Source: Sanguibacter suarezii NBRC 16159
GTDB taxonomy: Bacteria; Actinomycetota; Actinomycetes; Actinomycetales; Cellulomonadaceae
NCBI RefSeq assembly: GCF_001552735.1
Contig: NZ_BCRT01000016.1
Coordinates: 248,001-312,000 of the forward strand
DNA length: 64,000 bases
Direction of reading: 5' to 3'
The notes under the pieces are model-generated. The model did no database searches and was not told the origin of the DNA. It was given only the letters and a program-made list of their open reading frames with translations. The position numbers and the translations under genes were made by a program. Shown one piece after another: positions 8,588-17,033 of the stretch (positions are counted from its first letter, which is position 1; each line of letters begins with the position of its first letter).

Positions 8588-8627
8588 ACCATAGGCCGCC
8601 GCTTCACAGCGGGGCAACTTATTTATC
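8588..8627 (-). promoter_or_regulatory. whiB7 autoregulated promoter
   Basis: On the minus strand the order is an AT-rich element GATAAATAAG (8627-8618), a -35 TTGCCC (8617-8612), an 18-bp spacer and a -10 TATGGT (8593-8588) inside GCGGCCTATGGT. An AT-rich tract directly before the -35 is the binding site for the WhiB7 AT-hook at WhiB7-regulated promoters. The AT-rich element contains the TAA stop codon of uvrD2. Confidence 0.8.
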
Positions 8628-10691
8628 GGACGAGTTTTCCACGAAGTTTTTCACGACCTCCAGGACCGAGGCTCCGTAGGTCTCGATCTTGCTCGGACCG
8701 ACCCCGCCGATGCGCACCAGCTCGGCCACGGAGGTCGGCCGCGTCTCGGCGATCGCCTCGAGGATCGTGTTGGAGAACACGACGAAGGCCGGCCGGTCGA
8801 TCTCCTTCGCCCGAGCCTGCCGCCAGTCCCGCAGCGCCTGGTAGAGAGCCTCGTCGTAGTCCCCGGAGATCTTCACCGCACTGCGCCCGACGACGTCGCG
8901 CGCGTCGCGGGCAGGGCGGCGCACCCCAGCGCCGGGGCCCTCCCCCGGCCACAGCCCGTCCAGGAACCGGGTCCGGCGCCGGGTGGCGCGCCCACCGGGG
9001 TTGCGGGACTTGGCGAAGGACAGGTCGAGGTGCTCGCGGGCACGGGTGATCCCGACGTAGAGCAGACGGCGTTCCTCGGCCACGGCCTCGTCGGTCTCGG
9101 CGAGGGAGATCGGCATGAGCCCTTCGCTCATCCCGGCCAGGAACACCGCATCCCACTCCAGGCCCTTCGCCGCGTGCAGCGAGGCCAGGGTCACGCCCTC
9201 CACAGTCGGTGCGTGCTGGGCGGAGGCGCGTTCCTCGAGGTCCATGAGCAGGTCCGCCAGCGTCGCCTGCTGCTTGGCGGCGAGGTCGTCGGCGAGGGAG
9301 ACGAGGGCCTGCATGGACTCCCACCGCTCGCGGGCCGCGCCGCGCGCCGCGGGGGGCGCGGCCGACCACCCGGCTGAGGTCAGGACGTCACGGACGGTCG
9401 TGGGCATCGGCACGTCGGGCTCGGCCGAGCGGGCCGCCCCGCGCAGCAGCACGATCGCATCACGGACCTCACGGCGGGCGAAGAAGCGCTCGCCGCCGCG
9501 CACGAGGTACCCGATCCCGGCGTCGGCCAGGGCGGCCTCGAAGGCCTCGGACTGGGCGTTGGTCCGGTACAGCACCGCGATCTCGCTGGCCGGGGTCCCG
9601 GCTGCGATGAGCCGGCCCACCCGGGTGGCGATGCCGCTGGCCTCGGACTCGTCGTCCTCGTAGGTGGTGAACTGCACCGGCGGGCCGGCCGGGCGCTGGG
9701 CGACGAGCTCGAGGGCCGGGTGGCTGCCCGAGCGGCGCACCCCGCGCACCGCGAGGAGGTTGTTGGCCAGCTCGACGACCTGCGGGGTGGAACGGTAGTC
9801 ACGGATGAGCTTGACGACGTGGGCGCTGGGGTGAGCCTTCTTGAAGGTGAGCAGGTGGTGCGGGGTGGCCCCGGTGAAGGAGTAGATGGTCTGGCTCGGG
9901 TCGCCGACCACGCACAGCTCTTCCCGTCCGCCCAGCCACTGGTCGAGGACGAACTGCTGCAGCGGGGAGACGTCCTGGTACTCGTCGACGACAAAGTGGC
10001 GGTACTGGCGGCGCACCGTCTCGGCGATGGTCGCCTGGGAGGCGAGCATGTCCCCGAGCATGAGCAGCACGTCTTCGAAGTCGATGACCGACCGCTCGGT
10101 CTTGACCTCCTCGTAGGTGGTCAGCAGCCGGGCGACGGTGCGGTGGTCGAAGCCGCCCGGTGCGGGACGGGCGATCGCGGTGCACGCGCGCTCGTAGTCC
10201 TCAGCCGTGATGAGGGAGACCTTGGCCCACTCCACCTCGGAGGAGAGGTCACGCACAGCGACCCGGTCCACGCTCAGACCCAGGCGCCGGGCAGCCTCGC
10301 CGACGGCGGGGGCCTTGTGCTCGAGGATCCGCGGCGGCGCTCCGCCCACGACCTGCGGCCAGAAGTAGCTCAGCTGGCGCAGCGCGGCGGCGTGGAAGGT
10401 GCGCGCCTGCACGCCGGAGACGCCGAGGTCCCGCAGCCGGGTCCGCATCTCACCGGCCGCGCGCGCGGTGAAGGTGACCGCCAGGACGGTGGTTGGGGTG
10501 TACATCCCGGTGCGCACGCCATAGGCGATGCGGTGGGTGATGGCTCGGGTCTTGCCGGTCCCGGCTCCCGCGAGCACGCAGACCGGGCCGGTCAGCGACT
10601 CGGCGACCTCGCGCTGATCGGGGTCGAGCGCATCGAGGATGGCGTCGGCGGAGCGCGGGACGTGGGGCAGCGAGCGCGGGTTGTCAGACAT
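8619..10691 (-). CDS. uvrD2: UvrD2-type superfamily I DNA helicase with HRDC domain
   Basis: This 690-residue UvrD/Rep-like helicase shows Walker A GAGTGKT near residue 44, the DEYQD motif near 235, GDPSQTIYSF, KGLEWDAVFL near 510 and VGITRAREHL near 555. The C-terminus (about 617-685) is an HRDC domain. The order of helicase then HRDC matches mycobacterial UvrD2. The cysteine-containing zinc motif that usually links the two is absent: there is no Cys between residue 555 and the C-terminus. The start could be ATG 10691 or the adjacent GTG 10694. It is divergent from mycoredoxin as in mycobacteria, and its stop overlaps the whiB7 promoter. It probably works in DNA repair or replication. Confidence 0.92.
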   Translation of the reverse strand: MSDNPRSLPHVPRSADAILDALDPDQREVAESLTGPVCVLAGAGTGKTRAITHRIAYGVRTGMYTPTTVLAVTFTARAAGEMRTRLRDLGVSGVQARTFHAAALRQLSYFWPQVVGGAPPRILEHKAPAVGEAARRLGLSVDRVAVRDLSSEVEWAKVSLITAEDYERACTAIARPAPGGFDHRTVARLLTTYEEVKTERSVIDFEDVLLMLGDMLASQATIAETVRRQYRHFVVDEYQDVSPLQQFVLDQWLGGREELCVVGDPSQTIYSFTGATPHHLLTFKKAHPSAHVVKLIRDYRSTPQVVELANNLLAVRGVRRSGSHPALELVAQRPAGPPVQFTTYEDDESEASGIATRVGRLIAAGTPASEIAVLYRTNAQSEAFEAALADAGIGYLVRGGERFFARREVRDAIVLLRGAARSAEPDVPMPTTVRDVLTSAGWSAAPPAARGAARERWESMQALVSLADDLAAKQQATLADLLMDLEERASAQHAPTVEGVTLASLHAAKGLEWDAVFLAGMSEGLMPISLAETDEAVAEERRLLYVGITRAREHLDLSFAKSRNPGGRATRRRTRFLDGLWPGEGPGAGVRRPARDARDVVGRSAVKISGDYDEALYQALRDWRQARAKEIDRPAFVVFSNTILEAIAETRPTSVAELVRIGGVGPSKIETYGASVLEVVKNFVENSSDK

Positions 10692-10826
10692 CACCGCCCA
10701 TTCTCCCAGGCTCCACCGACACCACGACGACGCGGCAGGGACGGAGCGGGACGGTGAGGGGAATACTGGGCGGGCACCCTACGGTTGACCACGTCATACC
10801 CGCCGCAACGAGAGGACTCACGCGCC

Positions 10827-11105
10827 ATGACCGAGACCACCGTCACCTCCCCGTCCATCCCCGAGGCCGGATCGGTCGTGATGTACACCACGTCGTGGTG
10901 CGGCTACTGCCGTCGGCTCAAGACGCAGCTGGACTCCGCCGGCATCGGGTACACCGAGATCAACATCGAAGAGGTCCCCGGGACCGCCGAGTACGTGCAG
11001 GCCGTCAACGGTGGCAACCAGACGGTCCCCACCCTCGTCTTCCCCGACGGCACCTCCGCGACCAACCCATCCCTGGCCGACGTCAAGGCCCGCCTGACGG
11101 TCTGA
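10827..11105 (+). CDS. mrx1: Mycoredoxin (glutaredoxin-like, CGYC)
   Basis: This 92-residue thioredoxin-fold protein carries the active-site CGYC at residues 25-28 and a cis-proline TVPTLVFPDG segment. It has the length and motif of mycoredoxin-1, which reduces mycothiol-mixed disulfides on proteins in actinobacteria. GAGAGGA lies about nine bases before the ATG at 10827; a longer reading from 10785 has no such support. It sits between uvrD2 and nudC, the same context as Rv3198A. Mycothiol use is inferred from the actinobacterial setting and the family. Confidence 0.92.
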   Translation: MTETTVTSPSIPEAGSVVMYTTSWCGYCRRLKTQLDSAGIGYTEINIEEVPGTAEYVQAVNGGNQTVPTLVFPDGTSATNPSLADVKARLTV

Positions 11106-11256
11106 TCCCCACCCCACCCGCCCAACCCGCCCCACCCCGACCCCACCCCACCCGGTTCCCCGAACTCGTGAACCAGCCGCCGAGCTCGTGAGCCACAGCC
11201 GTTCGCGCAGGCGCCCCGCCCCGTGGCTCACGAGTTCGGCGGGGTGGGGTCGGGGG
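11106..11256. terminator. Large C/G-rich inverted repeat between mrx1 and nudC
   Basis: The gap between the convergent mycoredoxin and nudC genes is almost entirely one imperfect inverted repeat. GCCGAGCTCGTGAGCCAC (11179-11196) pairs with 11223-11240 with one mismatch, and outside it a CCCCACCCC-rich arm (11106-11150) faces a GGGGTGGGGTCGGGG arm (11239-11256). A related copy, CCGAACTCGTGAACC, precedes the first arm (11160-11174). It can form a very stable hairpin in both transcripts and may act as a bidirectional terminator, or be a dispersed intergenic repeat. Confidence 0.65.
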
Positions 11257-11260
11257 GGAG

Positions 11261-12283
11261 TTAGGCGCCGGGTAGTGCGGCGCCGTACCAGTCTTCGATG
11301 AGGGCGCGGGCGATGGAGGCGCGGCCGGGCAGCACCACGGTGCCCTGCTCGATCGCCTCGACGAGCTCCGGTCGGTCGAACCACCGGGCGTCGACGACCT
11401 CCTCGCCGTCGACCTGGATGTGCGTCGAGGTCGCGTGGGCGACGTAGCCCAGCATGAGGGAGGCCGGGAAGGGCCAGGGCTGGCTGCCGCGGTACTCCAC
11501 GGCGCCGATCTGCACGCCCACCTCCTCGAGCACCTCACGGCGCACGGCCGCCTCGAGGGGCTCCCCCGGTTCCACGTAACCGGCCAGGGTGGAGAACTTC
11601 CCGGGCGCCCACTGGGCGGCGCGTCCCAGCAGCAGCCGGTCGGCGTCGTCGAGCACGGCCATGATGACCGCCGGGTCGGTGCGCGGGTAGTGCTCGCTGG
11701 CGTCGTTGGTGCACCGCCGCACCCAGCCGCCCTGGACCGCCTCGGTCGGTTCACCGCACCGCGGGCAGCGGGGATGGCTGGCGTGCCAGGCGGCGAGGGC
11801 GACGGCCTCGGTGGCCAGGCCCGCGTCCCTGCTGGACAGCGCCGGAGCGAGGTCCCGCAACGACAGCCAAGTGTGCGCGGTGACGAGGTCCCCGGCGGGG
11901 CTCTCCGGTGCGATGCCCTCCAGGCCGAGCACCGGGGTGCCGGCGGCGTCGGGCAGGATGAGGGCGACGAAGGCGCCTGTGGCGTCCTCGCCGAGGTAGA
12001 GCCATGTGCCGCGCTCCTGCGGGGAGTCCTGGCTCCGGGCCGCGCCAGCGGTCCCCGCGCGCTGGGGCGCCAGCGCGGGCGCGACGGCGTCGGCGGCCAG
12101 GAAGGTGAGCCGCGCCGCGTGCTCGTCGCCCGTGGCGGCGAGCCTGCCCCGGTGCACGAGCAGCACCTGCGTCCCGTCCTCGGTGAGCACCTGCGCGACG
12201 ACGTCCGGCTCGGTGCGGCGGTGCGCTCCGCGCCCGGTGGTGGCCCGTGACAGCGGCAGCGTCTCCCAGTCGACATATCCCAT
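11261..12283 (-). CDS. nudC: NADH pyrophosphatase (NudC-type Nudix hydrolase)
   Basis: This 340-residue protein hydrolyses NAD(H) to NMN(H) and AMP in its family and may also remove NAD caps from RNA. It has an N-terminal variable domain, a zinc-ribbon region with CPRC near residue 175 and a further Cys 15 residues on, a Nudix box (GYVEPGEPLEAAVRREVLEE, about 233-252) and the NADH-specific SQPWPFP motif that follows it. The ATG at 12283 opens the conserved MGYVDW start. It is convergent with mycoredoxin, as in Rv3198A-Rv3199c. The assignment is firm. Confidence 0.92.
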   Translation of the reverse strand: MGYVDWETLPLSRATTGRGAHRRTEPDVVAQVLTEDGTQVLLVHRGRLAATGDEHAARLTFLAADAVAPALAPQRAGTAGAARSQDSPQERGTWLYLGEDATGAFVALILPDAAGTPVLGLEGIAPESPAGDLVTAHTWLSLRDLAPALSSRDAGLATEAVALAAWHASHPRCPRCGEPTEAVQGGWVRRCTNDASEHYPRTDPAVIMAVLDDADRLLLGRAAQWAPGKFSTLAGYVEPGEPLEAAVRREVLEEVGVQIGAVEYRGSQPWPFPASLMLGYVAHATSTHIQVDGEEVVDARWFDRPELVEAIEQGTVVLPGRASIARALIEDWYGAALPGA

Positions 12284-12367
12284 GGCTCCACCGTACGGCC
12301 CTCCAGGCGACGATCTGCGCCCAGCGGTGCGCCGGGGAGCCTTCGGGCCAACAGCGGCTGAGCAGAT

Positions 12368-12373
12368 TACCGT
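12368..12373 (+). promoter_or_regulatory. -10 box TACCGT of a probable leaderless mRNA
   Basis: TACCGT ends six bases before the GTG start at 12380, and no ribosome-binding site is visible. This suggests transcription starts at the start codon. Confidence 0.5.
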
Positions 12374-12379
12374 TGTTCC

Positions 12380-13624
12380 GTGTCCCGCTCTCCGCTCGCC
12401 CTCGCTGCCCTGTCGACCCTCGCCGTGCCCGGCCTGGATGTCCACCATGTCCAGGGATCGGCCGCACCCGACGGCTTCGACGCCGCCGTGGCCATCGACG
12501 CCGAGCACCGCCGGTGGGTGGTGCGTGCACCGCGCAGCCTGGCGGCCGGCGCCGCCCTGGAGGCCGAGTGCGCCTTCCTGTCCGGGCTGGTGGACTTCGT
12601 CGACGCGGGCACGCTGCCCTTCGAGGTCCCCCGCCCCGCAGGCTTCGCACCGCTGCCCGACGGCGGCCGCGCGGTGGTCTATCCCGAGCTCCCCGGCCAC
12701 CCGCTGCGCGTCGACCGCATCGCACCGGGCCCGGGGATCGGTGCCAGCGTGGGCCGCGCGATCGCCGCGCTGCACGAGCTGCCCGTCTCCCTCGCCGAGA
12801 GCTCGGGGCTGCCGGTGTACTCCGCGGAGGAGTACCGCCAGCGACGCCTGTCCGAGGTGGACGAGGCTGCCCAGACCGGCAAGGTTGCCGCGACGCTGCT
12901 GCGCCGGTGGGAGCGGTCGCTGGAGGATGTGTCGCTGTGGCGGTTCCGCCCGGTCGTGACCCACACCAGCCTGTCTGCCGAGACGCTGCTCATCCGCGCC
13001 GGCCAGGTCAGCGCCATGACGGACTTCTTCGAGGTGCAGGTCGGCGACCCGGCGGACGACCTGTCGTGGCTGCTGGTCACCGCGCCCCAGGAGTCGGTCG
13101 AGTCGATCGTGGAGGCCTACCAGCTGCGCCGCACCGAGCTCATCGACCCGCACCTGATGGACCGGGCGCTGCTCGCCAGCGAGCTGGCGCTGGCCCGGTG
13201 GCTGCTGCACGGGGTGCGCAACGACCGCGCCGACGTGGTCCAGGACGCGGTGAGCATGCTGGCAGACCTGGACCGCGCGGCCACGGAGGTGGGCGCGTTC
13301 AGCGTCGCTGCCAGCCAGGCGAAGCCCGCTGACCCGAAGCCCGCCAGCCCGAAGCCCGCCTCAGCGGCGCCGCGAGCGCCCCGCGAGGAGCCGCCGGCGC
13401 TCGACGAGACGGCCGGCTCGACCGAGCGGGTGCCCGACTACGCCAAGGTGCTGCCCCGTCCGACGCAGGACGTGGACACCACTGCCTACGCCACGGTCCC
13501 GGCCGCCGGGGACGCGGGTGAGGCTGATGAGGCTGAACCTGACGAGGCTACGGACGAGGCCGCCGCCGAACCGGTGACCGAGCCGGACGCAGCACCGCAG
13601 ACCGCGCCGACCGACCGGGTCTGA
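12380..13624 (+). CDS. APH-fold phosphotransferase-like protein with degenerate catalytic loop
   Basis: This 414-residue protein has the aminoglycoside/macrolide phosphotransferase (APH) fold over about residues 1-310, then a low-complexity Ala/Pro/Asp/Glu tail. The nucleotide-binding and helical parts are recognisable (AVAIDAEHRRWVVRAP, RAIAALHELP). The catalytic loop, normally HGDxxxxN, reads HTSLSAET near residue 195, so the catalytic Asp is Ser and the metal-binding Asn is Thr. The later metal-site Asp seems kept (MTDFFEVQVGDP). Some databases name such proteins macrolide 2'-phosphotransferase; the altered loop argues against that. Its stop is four bases from that of adnB. The role is unknown. 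Confidence 0.75.
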   Translation: MSRSPLALAALSTLAVPGLDVHHVQGSAAPDGFDAAVAIDAEHRRWVVRAPRSLAAGAALEAECAFLSGLVDFVDAGTLPFEVPRPAGFAPLPDGGRAVVYPELPGHPLRVDRIAPGPGIGASVGRAIAALHELPVSLAESSGLPVYSAEEYRQRRLSEVDEAAQTGKVAATLLRRWERSLEDVSLWRFRPVVTHTSLSAETLLIRAGQVSAMTDFFEVQVGDPADDLSWLLVTAPQESVESIVEAYQLRRTELIDPHLMDRALLASELALARWLLHGVRNDRADVVQDAVSMLADLDRAATEVGAFSVAASQAKPADPKPASPKPASAAPRAPREEPPALDETAGSTERVPDYAKVLPRPTQDVDTTAYATVPAAGDAGEADEAEPDEATDEAAAEPVTEPDAAPQTAPTDRV

Positions 13625-13628
13625 GCCG

Positions 13629-16600
13629 TCATCTGGGCGGCCGCATGCCCTCCCCTGCTGACTCACCGGTGATGAGCTGTTCCAGCTCAGCCAGCCCCGC
13701 GAGGTTGGTCGGGCGCACGGTCCGGTCGTCCCCGACGTAGTAGAAGGCGGCCGAGACCTGCTCGAGGGGCACCTTGGCCCACTGCGACCAGGCGATCCGG
13801 TAGACCGCCAGCTGAACCTCTCGGGCTCGCATGGCGGCCGGGTCGCTCGGCGACCTGCCCGTCTTCCAGTCGACCACGACCACGCCAGGCCCGTCGGAGG
13901 CCGGACGGTCCGGGTCGGGGAAGACCGCGTCGATCCGCGTCCTGGTGATGACGCCGGCCACCACAGTGTCGATCGCGACCTCCACGGCCAGCGGCTGCAA
14001 CGAGGCCCAGACAGACCGTTCGAAGGTGCGCTGGAGGTCGTCCAGGGCCTGGTCGGCGTCCATCCGGTCGTCGTCCGCCCCGGGCATGTCGTCGAGGTCG
14101 AAGAGGGAGGTCGAGCCGTAGAACCGTTCCACCCACAGGTGGAAGGCGGTCCCGCGGCGCGAGTGCACCGACGGTTCGCGGGGGATCGGGCGGCGCAGGG
14201 AGAGGGCGTACGCCGTCCGGTCGAGGGCGATCTCGACCAGCCCGGAGGCTGAGATGTGCGCGGGGAAGTCCATCGCCGTCGCCGCGGCTCCGCGCGCGGA
14301 CCGCTCGGTGAGCAGGATCTCGCTCAGCTCGGTGAGGTTCGTGCCGTCGCGTCCCAGCACGGCACGGCGCTCGTCGGGGTCGACCGCCTCGGTCGTGCCG
14401 GCCCCCGTGAGGCTCAGCTCTGCGAGCGCCCGGGAGACGAGGTCCCTGGACCGGCGCAGAGCAGGCAGCAGCGCACCTGACGGCGTCACGGCGTCGGGGT
14501 CGGTCATGCCGGTCGCGCCGGTCGCACCGTCTGAGACGCCGCGCTCGGGCGGCCAGACCGCCTGGCGGGTCAGGTCGTCGCGCGGGTTGGTGTCGTCCGG
14601 GGTCGGTGCGTCGGCGACGGTGAACTCCGCGAGCACACCGGCGTCGTGCAGCTCGGTGAGGAAGAGAGACGGGCTGGTCGGCTTCTGCGCGGTGCGCCAC
14701 CACGCCCCCGTGAGCAGCAGGTCCGAACGTGCCCGGGTGAAGGCGACGTACGCCAGCCGGCGTTCCTCGAAGACCTCGTGCTCCCCGCAGCTGGACCGGA
14801 AGTCGGCGATGCGGGTTGTCAGCTCGGCCGAGTCCTCCGCCCCCGCCAGGGAGAGCTCGGGAAGGTCGGCGGCGTCCCCGCGCAGAGGGAAGGGCAGCGA
14901 GCCCAGCCCGGTCAACCACCCGGCAGAGACGGGCCCCTTGGGTCCGCTGGTCTTCGTGGACGGGAAGACCCCGTCCACGAGCCCAGGCACCACCACGACG
15001 TCCCACTCCAACCCCTTGGAGGCGTGCACCGTGATGAGCTGGACGGCCTTGGGGTCCGGGGCGTTGGCCGGGCGGTCCAGTCCCCGCTCGCGCTTCTCGG
15101 CCATGGTGAGCCACGCGAGGAAGGCACCCAGGCTGGCGCGGTCGGAGGTGTTGGCGAAATGCACGGCCACGTCCCGGAAAGCGTCCAGGTGCGCCCGTCC
15201 TCGCGGGTCAGAGGCCAGGCGGTCTCCCCCGCCGTCCCGCCCGGCTGCGGCGACGAGCGCCACCTCGATGTCCAGACCGAGCGCCCGCTCGGCGCGGTCG
15301 ACGAGCTCGGGCAACGACAGGTAGGTCAGTGCGCGCAGCTCACGCAGCATCGCGGCGAGCTCGCGCAGTCGCTGCCATCCCTCAGCGGTGAAGGACCGAC
15401 CGTCTGGTCCCGTCCACTCCACCCGCGGCAGGTCGTCGATCGCGTCCACGATGGACCGCTCGTCGGAGGTGTCCCCCTCGACCGGCCCCTGGCCCGTCCG
15501 GCGCCGGGCGAGCTCCTTGGCGCGGGTGCCCAGGGCGTGCAGGTCTGCGGCGCCGAGGTTGAGCCGCGGACCGGTGAGCAGGCGCATGAGCGAGTCGCCG
15601 CGGGTCGGGTCGTGGACCACCTCGAGCAGCGCGACGAGGTCGACCACCTCGGGCGTGGTGAGCAGCCCGCCCAGCCCCACGACCTCGACCGGCAGCCCGC
15701 GCATGCGCAGAGCCGCCTCGATGACCGGGAACTGGCTGCGGGCACGGCACAGCACCGCGGCCGTCGTCGATCCCGGGGACCAGCGCTTGGCGATGAACTC
15801 GGCGATGGCAGCCCCCTCCTCCTCGACCGTGGGGCTGTAGACGGCGTGCACCGCGCCGATCCCGGCTGCGGGCCGCGCCCCGAGGGACGGCAGGGAGTTG
15901 TCCGGGTCTGCCGCGTACAGGGGCCCGGAGGTGGTGTTGGCGACCTCGAGCACCGCCAGGTCGTTGCGCCAGGAGGTGCTCAGCCGGTGCACCGTGGCGG
16001 GGGCTCCCGAGGCGTCGCGGAACTGGGCCGGGAACCGTGCCGGGCCGGCGGCGCTGGCACCGCGCCAGCCGTAGATCGACTGGTTGGGGTCACCGACGGC
16101 GGTGACCGGGTGACCGTCACCGAACAACGAGCTGAGCAACCGGATCTGGGCGTAGGAGGTGTCCTGGTACTCGTCGAGGAGCACCACCTTGAACCGGTCA
16201 CGCTCGCTCTCGGCCACCGCCGGGACCTCCTCGGCGAGCAGGGCGGCGAGGGCCACCTGGTCCCCGAAGTCGACGGCGTCCATCGCCCGCTTGCGCTGCT
16301 GGAAAGTCTCCACGACGTCGAGCAGCCGGCGCCGTTCGGCCAACGACTGCGCCAGCTTGAGCACGTCGGCGTGCAGGCTGGTGCGCTTGCCACCGAAGGG
16401 CGTCGCGGTGATGTCGTCGAGCAGGCCGTCCAGCCCTGCGCGCGCCTGCTCCACGGACAGCAGGTGCTCGCTCAGCGCGTTCGACAGGTCGAGGACCGCG
16501 GCCACGACGGTGGAGACCGCGGCGTCGGTCCCCAGGTCTGCGTGCCAGCTCTCCACGACGTCGCTGGCGACCTGCCAGCTCGAAGCCTCCGACAGCAGGC

Positions 16601-17033
16601 GCGCACCCGGCTCACGACCGATGCGCAGCCCGTGGTCGCTGACCAAGGACGCCGCGTAGGAGTTGTACGTCGAGATGGTCGGACGGTCGAGGGCGTCCAG
16701 CGCGCTGCCGGTCTCGGAGGAGACCGCGCGGCGCAGCTGGCGCAGACGCTTGCCGACCCGCTCGGCGAGCTCTCCGGCGGCCTTGCGGGTGAAGGTCAGC
16801 CCGAGGACCTCGTGCGGGGCGACCAGCTTGTTGGCGATGAGGTACACCACCCGGGCGGACATCGTCTCGGTCTTGCCCGACCCCGCTCCGGCCACCACGA
16901 GCATGGGGCTCAGCGGTGCCTCGATGACCTCGGTCTGCTCGGGGGTGGGCGGGTGCTGGCCGAGCAGGGTGGCGATCTCCGCGGCGGTCAGCGCGGGCGC
17001 GGAGAGGGTCGGGGGTGTGGTCGTGGTCGTCAT
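13629..17033 (-). CDS. adnB: AdnB helicase-nuclease subunit
   Basis: This 1134-residue protein has an N-terminal UvrD-type motor: Walker A GAGSGKT near residue 50, a glutamine-motif HPPTPEQTEVI before it, Walker B VVLLDEYQDTSYAQ near 290, and KGLEWDVVVVPG near 675. The C-terminal RecB-family nuclease domain has VVVDWKTGRSP near 1050 and QLAVYRIAW. AdnAB resects double-strand DNA ends in actinobacteria; AdnB is its lead motor in mycobacteria. The ATG at 17033 overlaps the upstream adnA stop as ATGA, so translation should be coupled. Length, order and motifs agree with Rv3201c. Confidence 0.93.
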   Translation of the reverse strand: MTTTTTPPTLSAPALTAAEIATLLGQHPPTPEQTEVIEAPLSPMLVVAGAGSGKTETMSARVVYLIANKLVAPHEVLGLTFTRKAAGELAERVGKRLRQLRRAVSSETGSALDALDRPTISTYNSYAASLVSDHGLRIGREPGARLLSEASSWQVASDVVESWHADLGTDAAVSTVVAAVLDLSNALSEHLLSVEQARAGLDGLLDDITATPFGGKRTSLHADVLKLAQSLAERRRLLDVVETFQQRKRAMDAVDFGDQVALAALLAEEVPAVAESERDRFKVVLLDEYQDTSYAQIRLLSSLFGDGHPVTAVGDPNQSIYGWRGASAAGPARFPAQFRDASGAPATVHRLSTSWRNDLAVLEVANTTSGPLYAADPDNSLPSLGARPAAGIGAVHAVYSPTVEEEGAAIAEFIAKRWSPGSTTAAVLCRARSQFPVIEAALRMRGLPVEVVGLGGLLTTPEVVDLVALLEVVHDPTRGDSLMRLLTGPRLNLGAADLHALGTRAKELARRRTGQGPVEGDTSDERSIVDAIDDLPRVEWTGPDGRSFTAEGWQRLRELAAMLRELRALTYLSLPELVDRAERALGLDIEVALVAAAGRDGGGDRLASDPRGRAHLDAFRDVAVHFANTSDRASLGAFLAWLTMAEKRERGLDRPANAPDPKAVQLITVHASKGLEWDVVVVPGLVDGVFPSTKTSGPKGPVSAGWLTGLGSLPFPLRGDAADLPELSLAGAEDSAELTTRIADFRSSCGEHEVFEERRLAYVAFTRARSDLLLTGAWWRTAQKPTSPSLFLTELHDAGVLAEFTVADAPTPDDTNPRDDLTRQAVWPPERGVSDGATGATGMTDPDAVTPSGALLPALRRSRDLVSRALAELSLTGAGTTEAVDPDERRAVLGRDGTNLTELSEILLTERSARGAAATAMDFPAHISASGLVEIALDRTAYALSLRRPIPREPSVHSRRGTAFHLWVERFYGSTSLFDLDDMPGADDDRMDADQALDDLQRTFERSVWASLQPLAVEVAIDTVVAGVITRTRIDAVFPDPDRPASDGPGVVVVDWKTGRSPSDPAAMRAREVQLAVYRIAWSQWAKVPLEQVSAAFYYVGDDRTVRPTNLAGLAELEQLITGESAGEGMRPPR

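Noticed and set aside
12380-13624. Macrolide-resistance kinase call
   Set aside because: The catalytic Asp and Asn of the phosphotransferase loop are replaced, and the setting is DNA repair and housekeeping genes.
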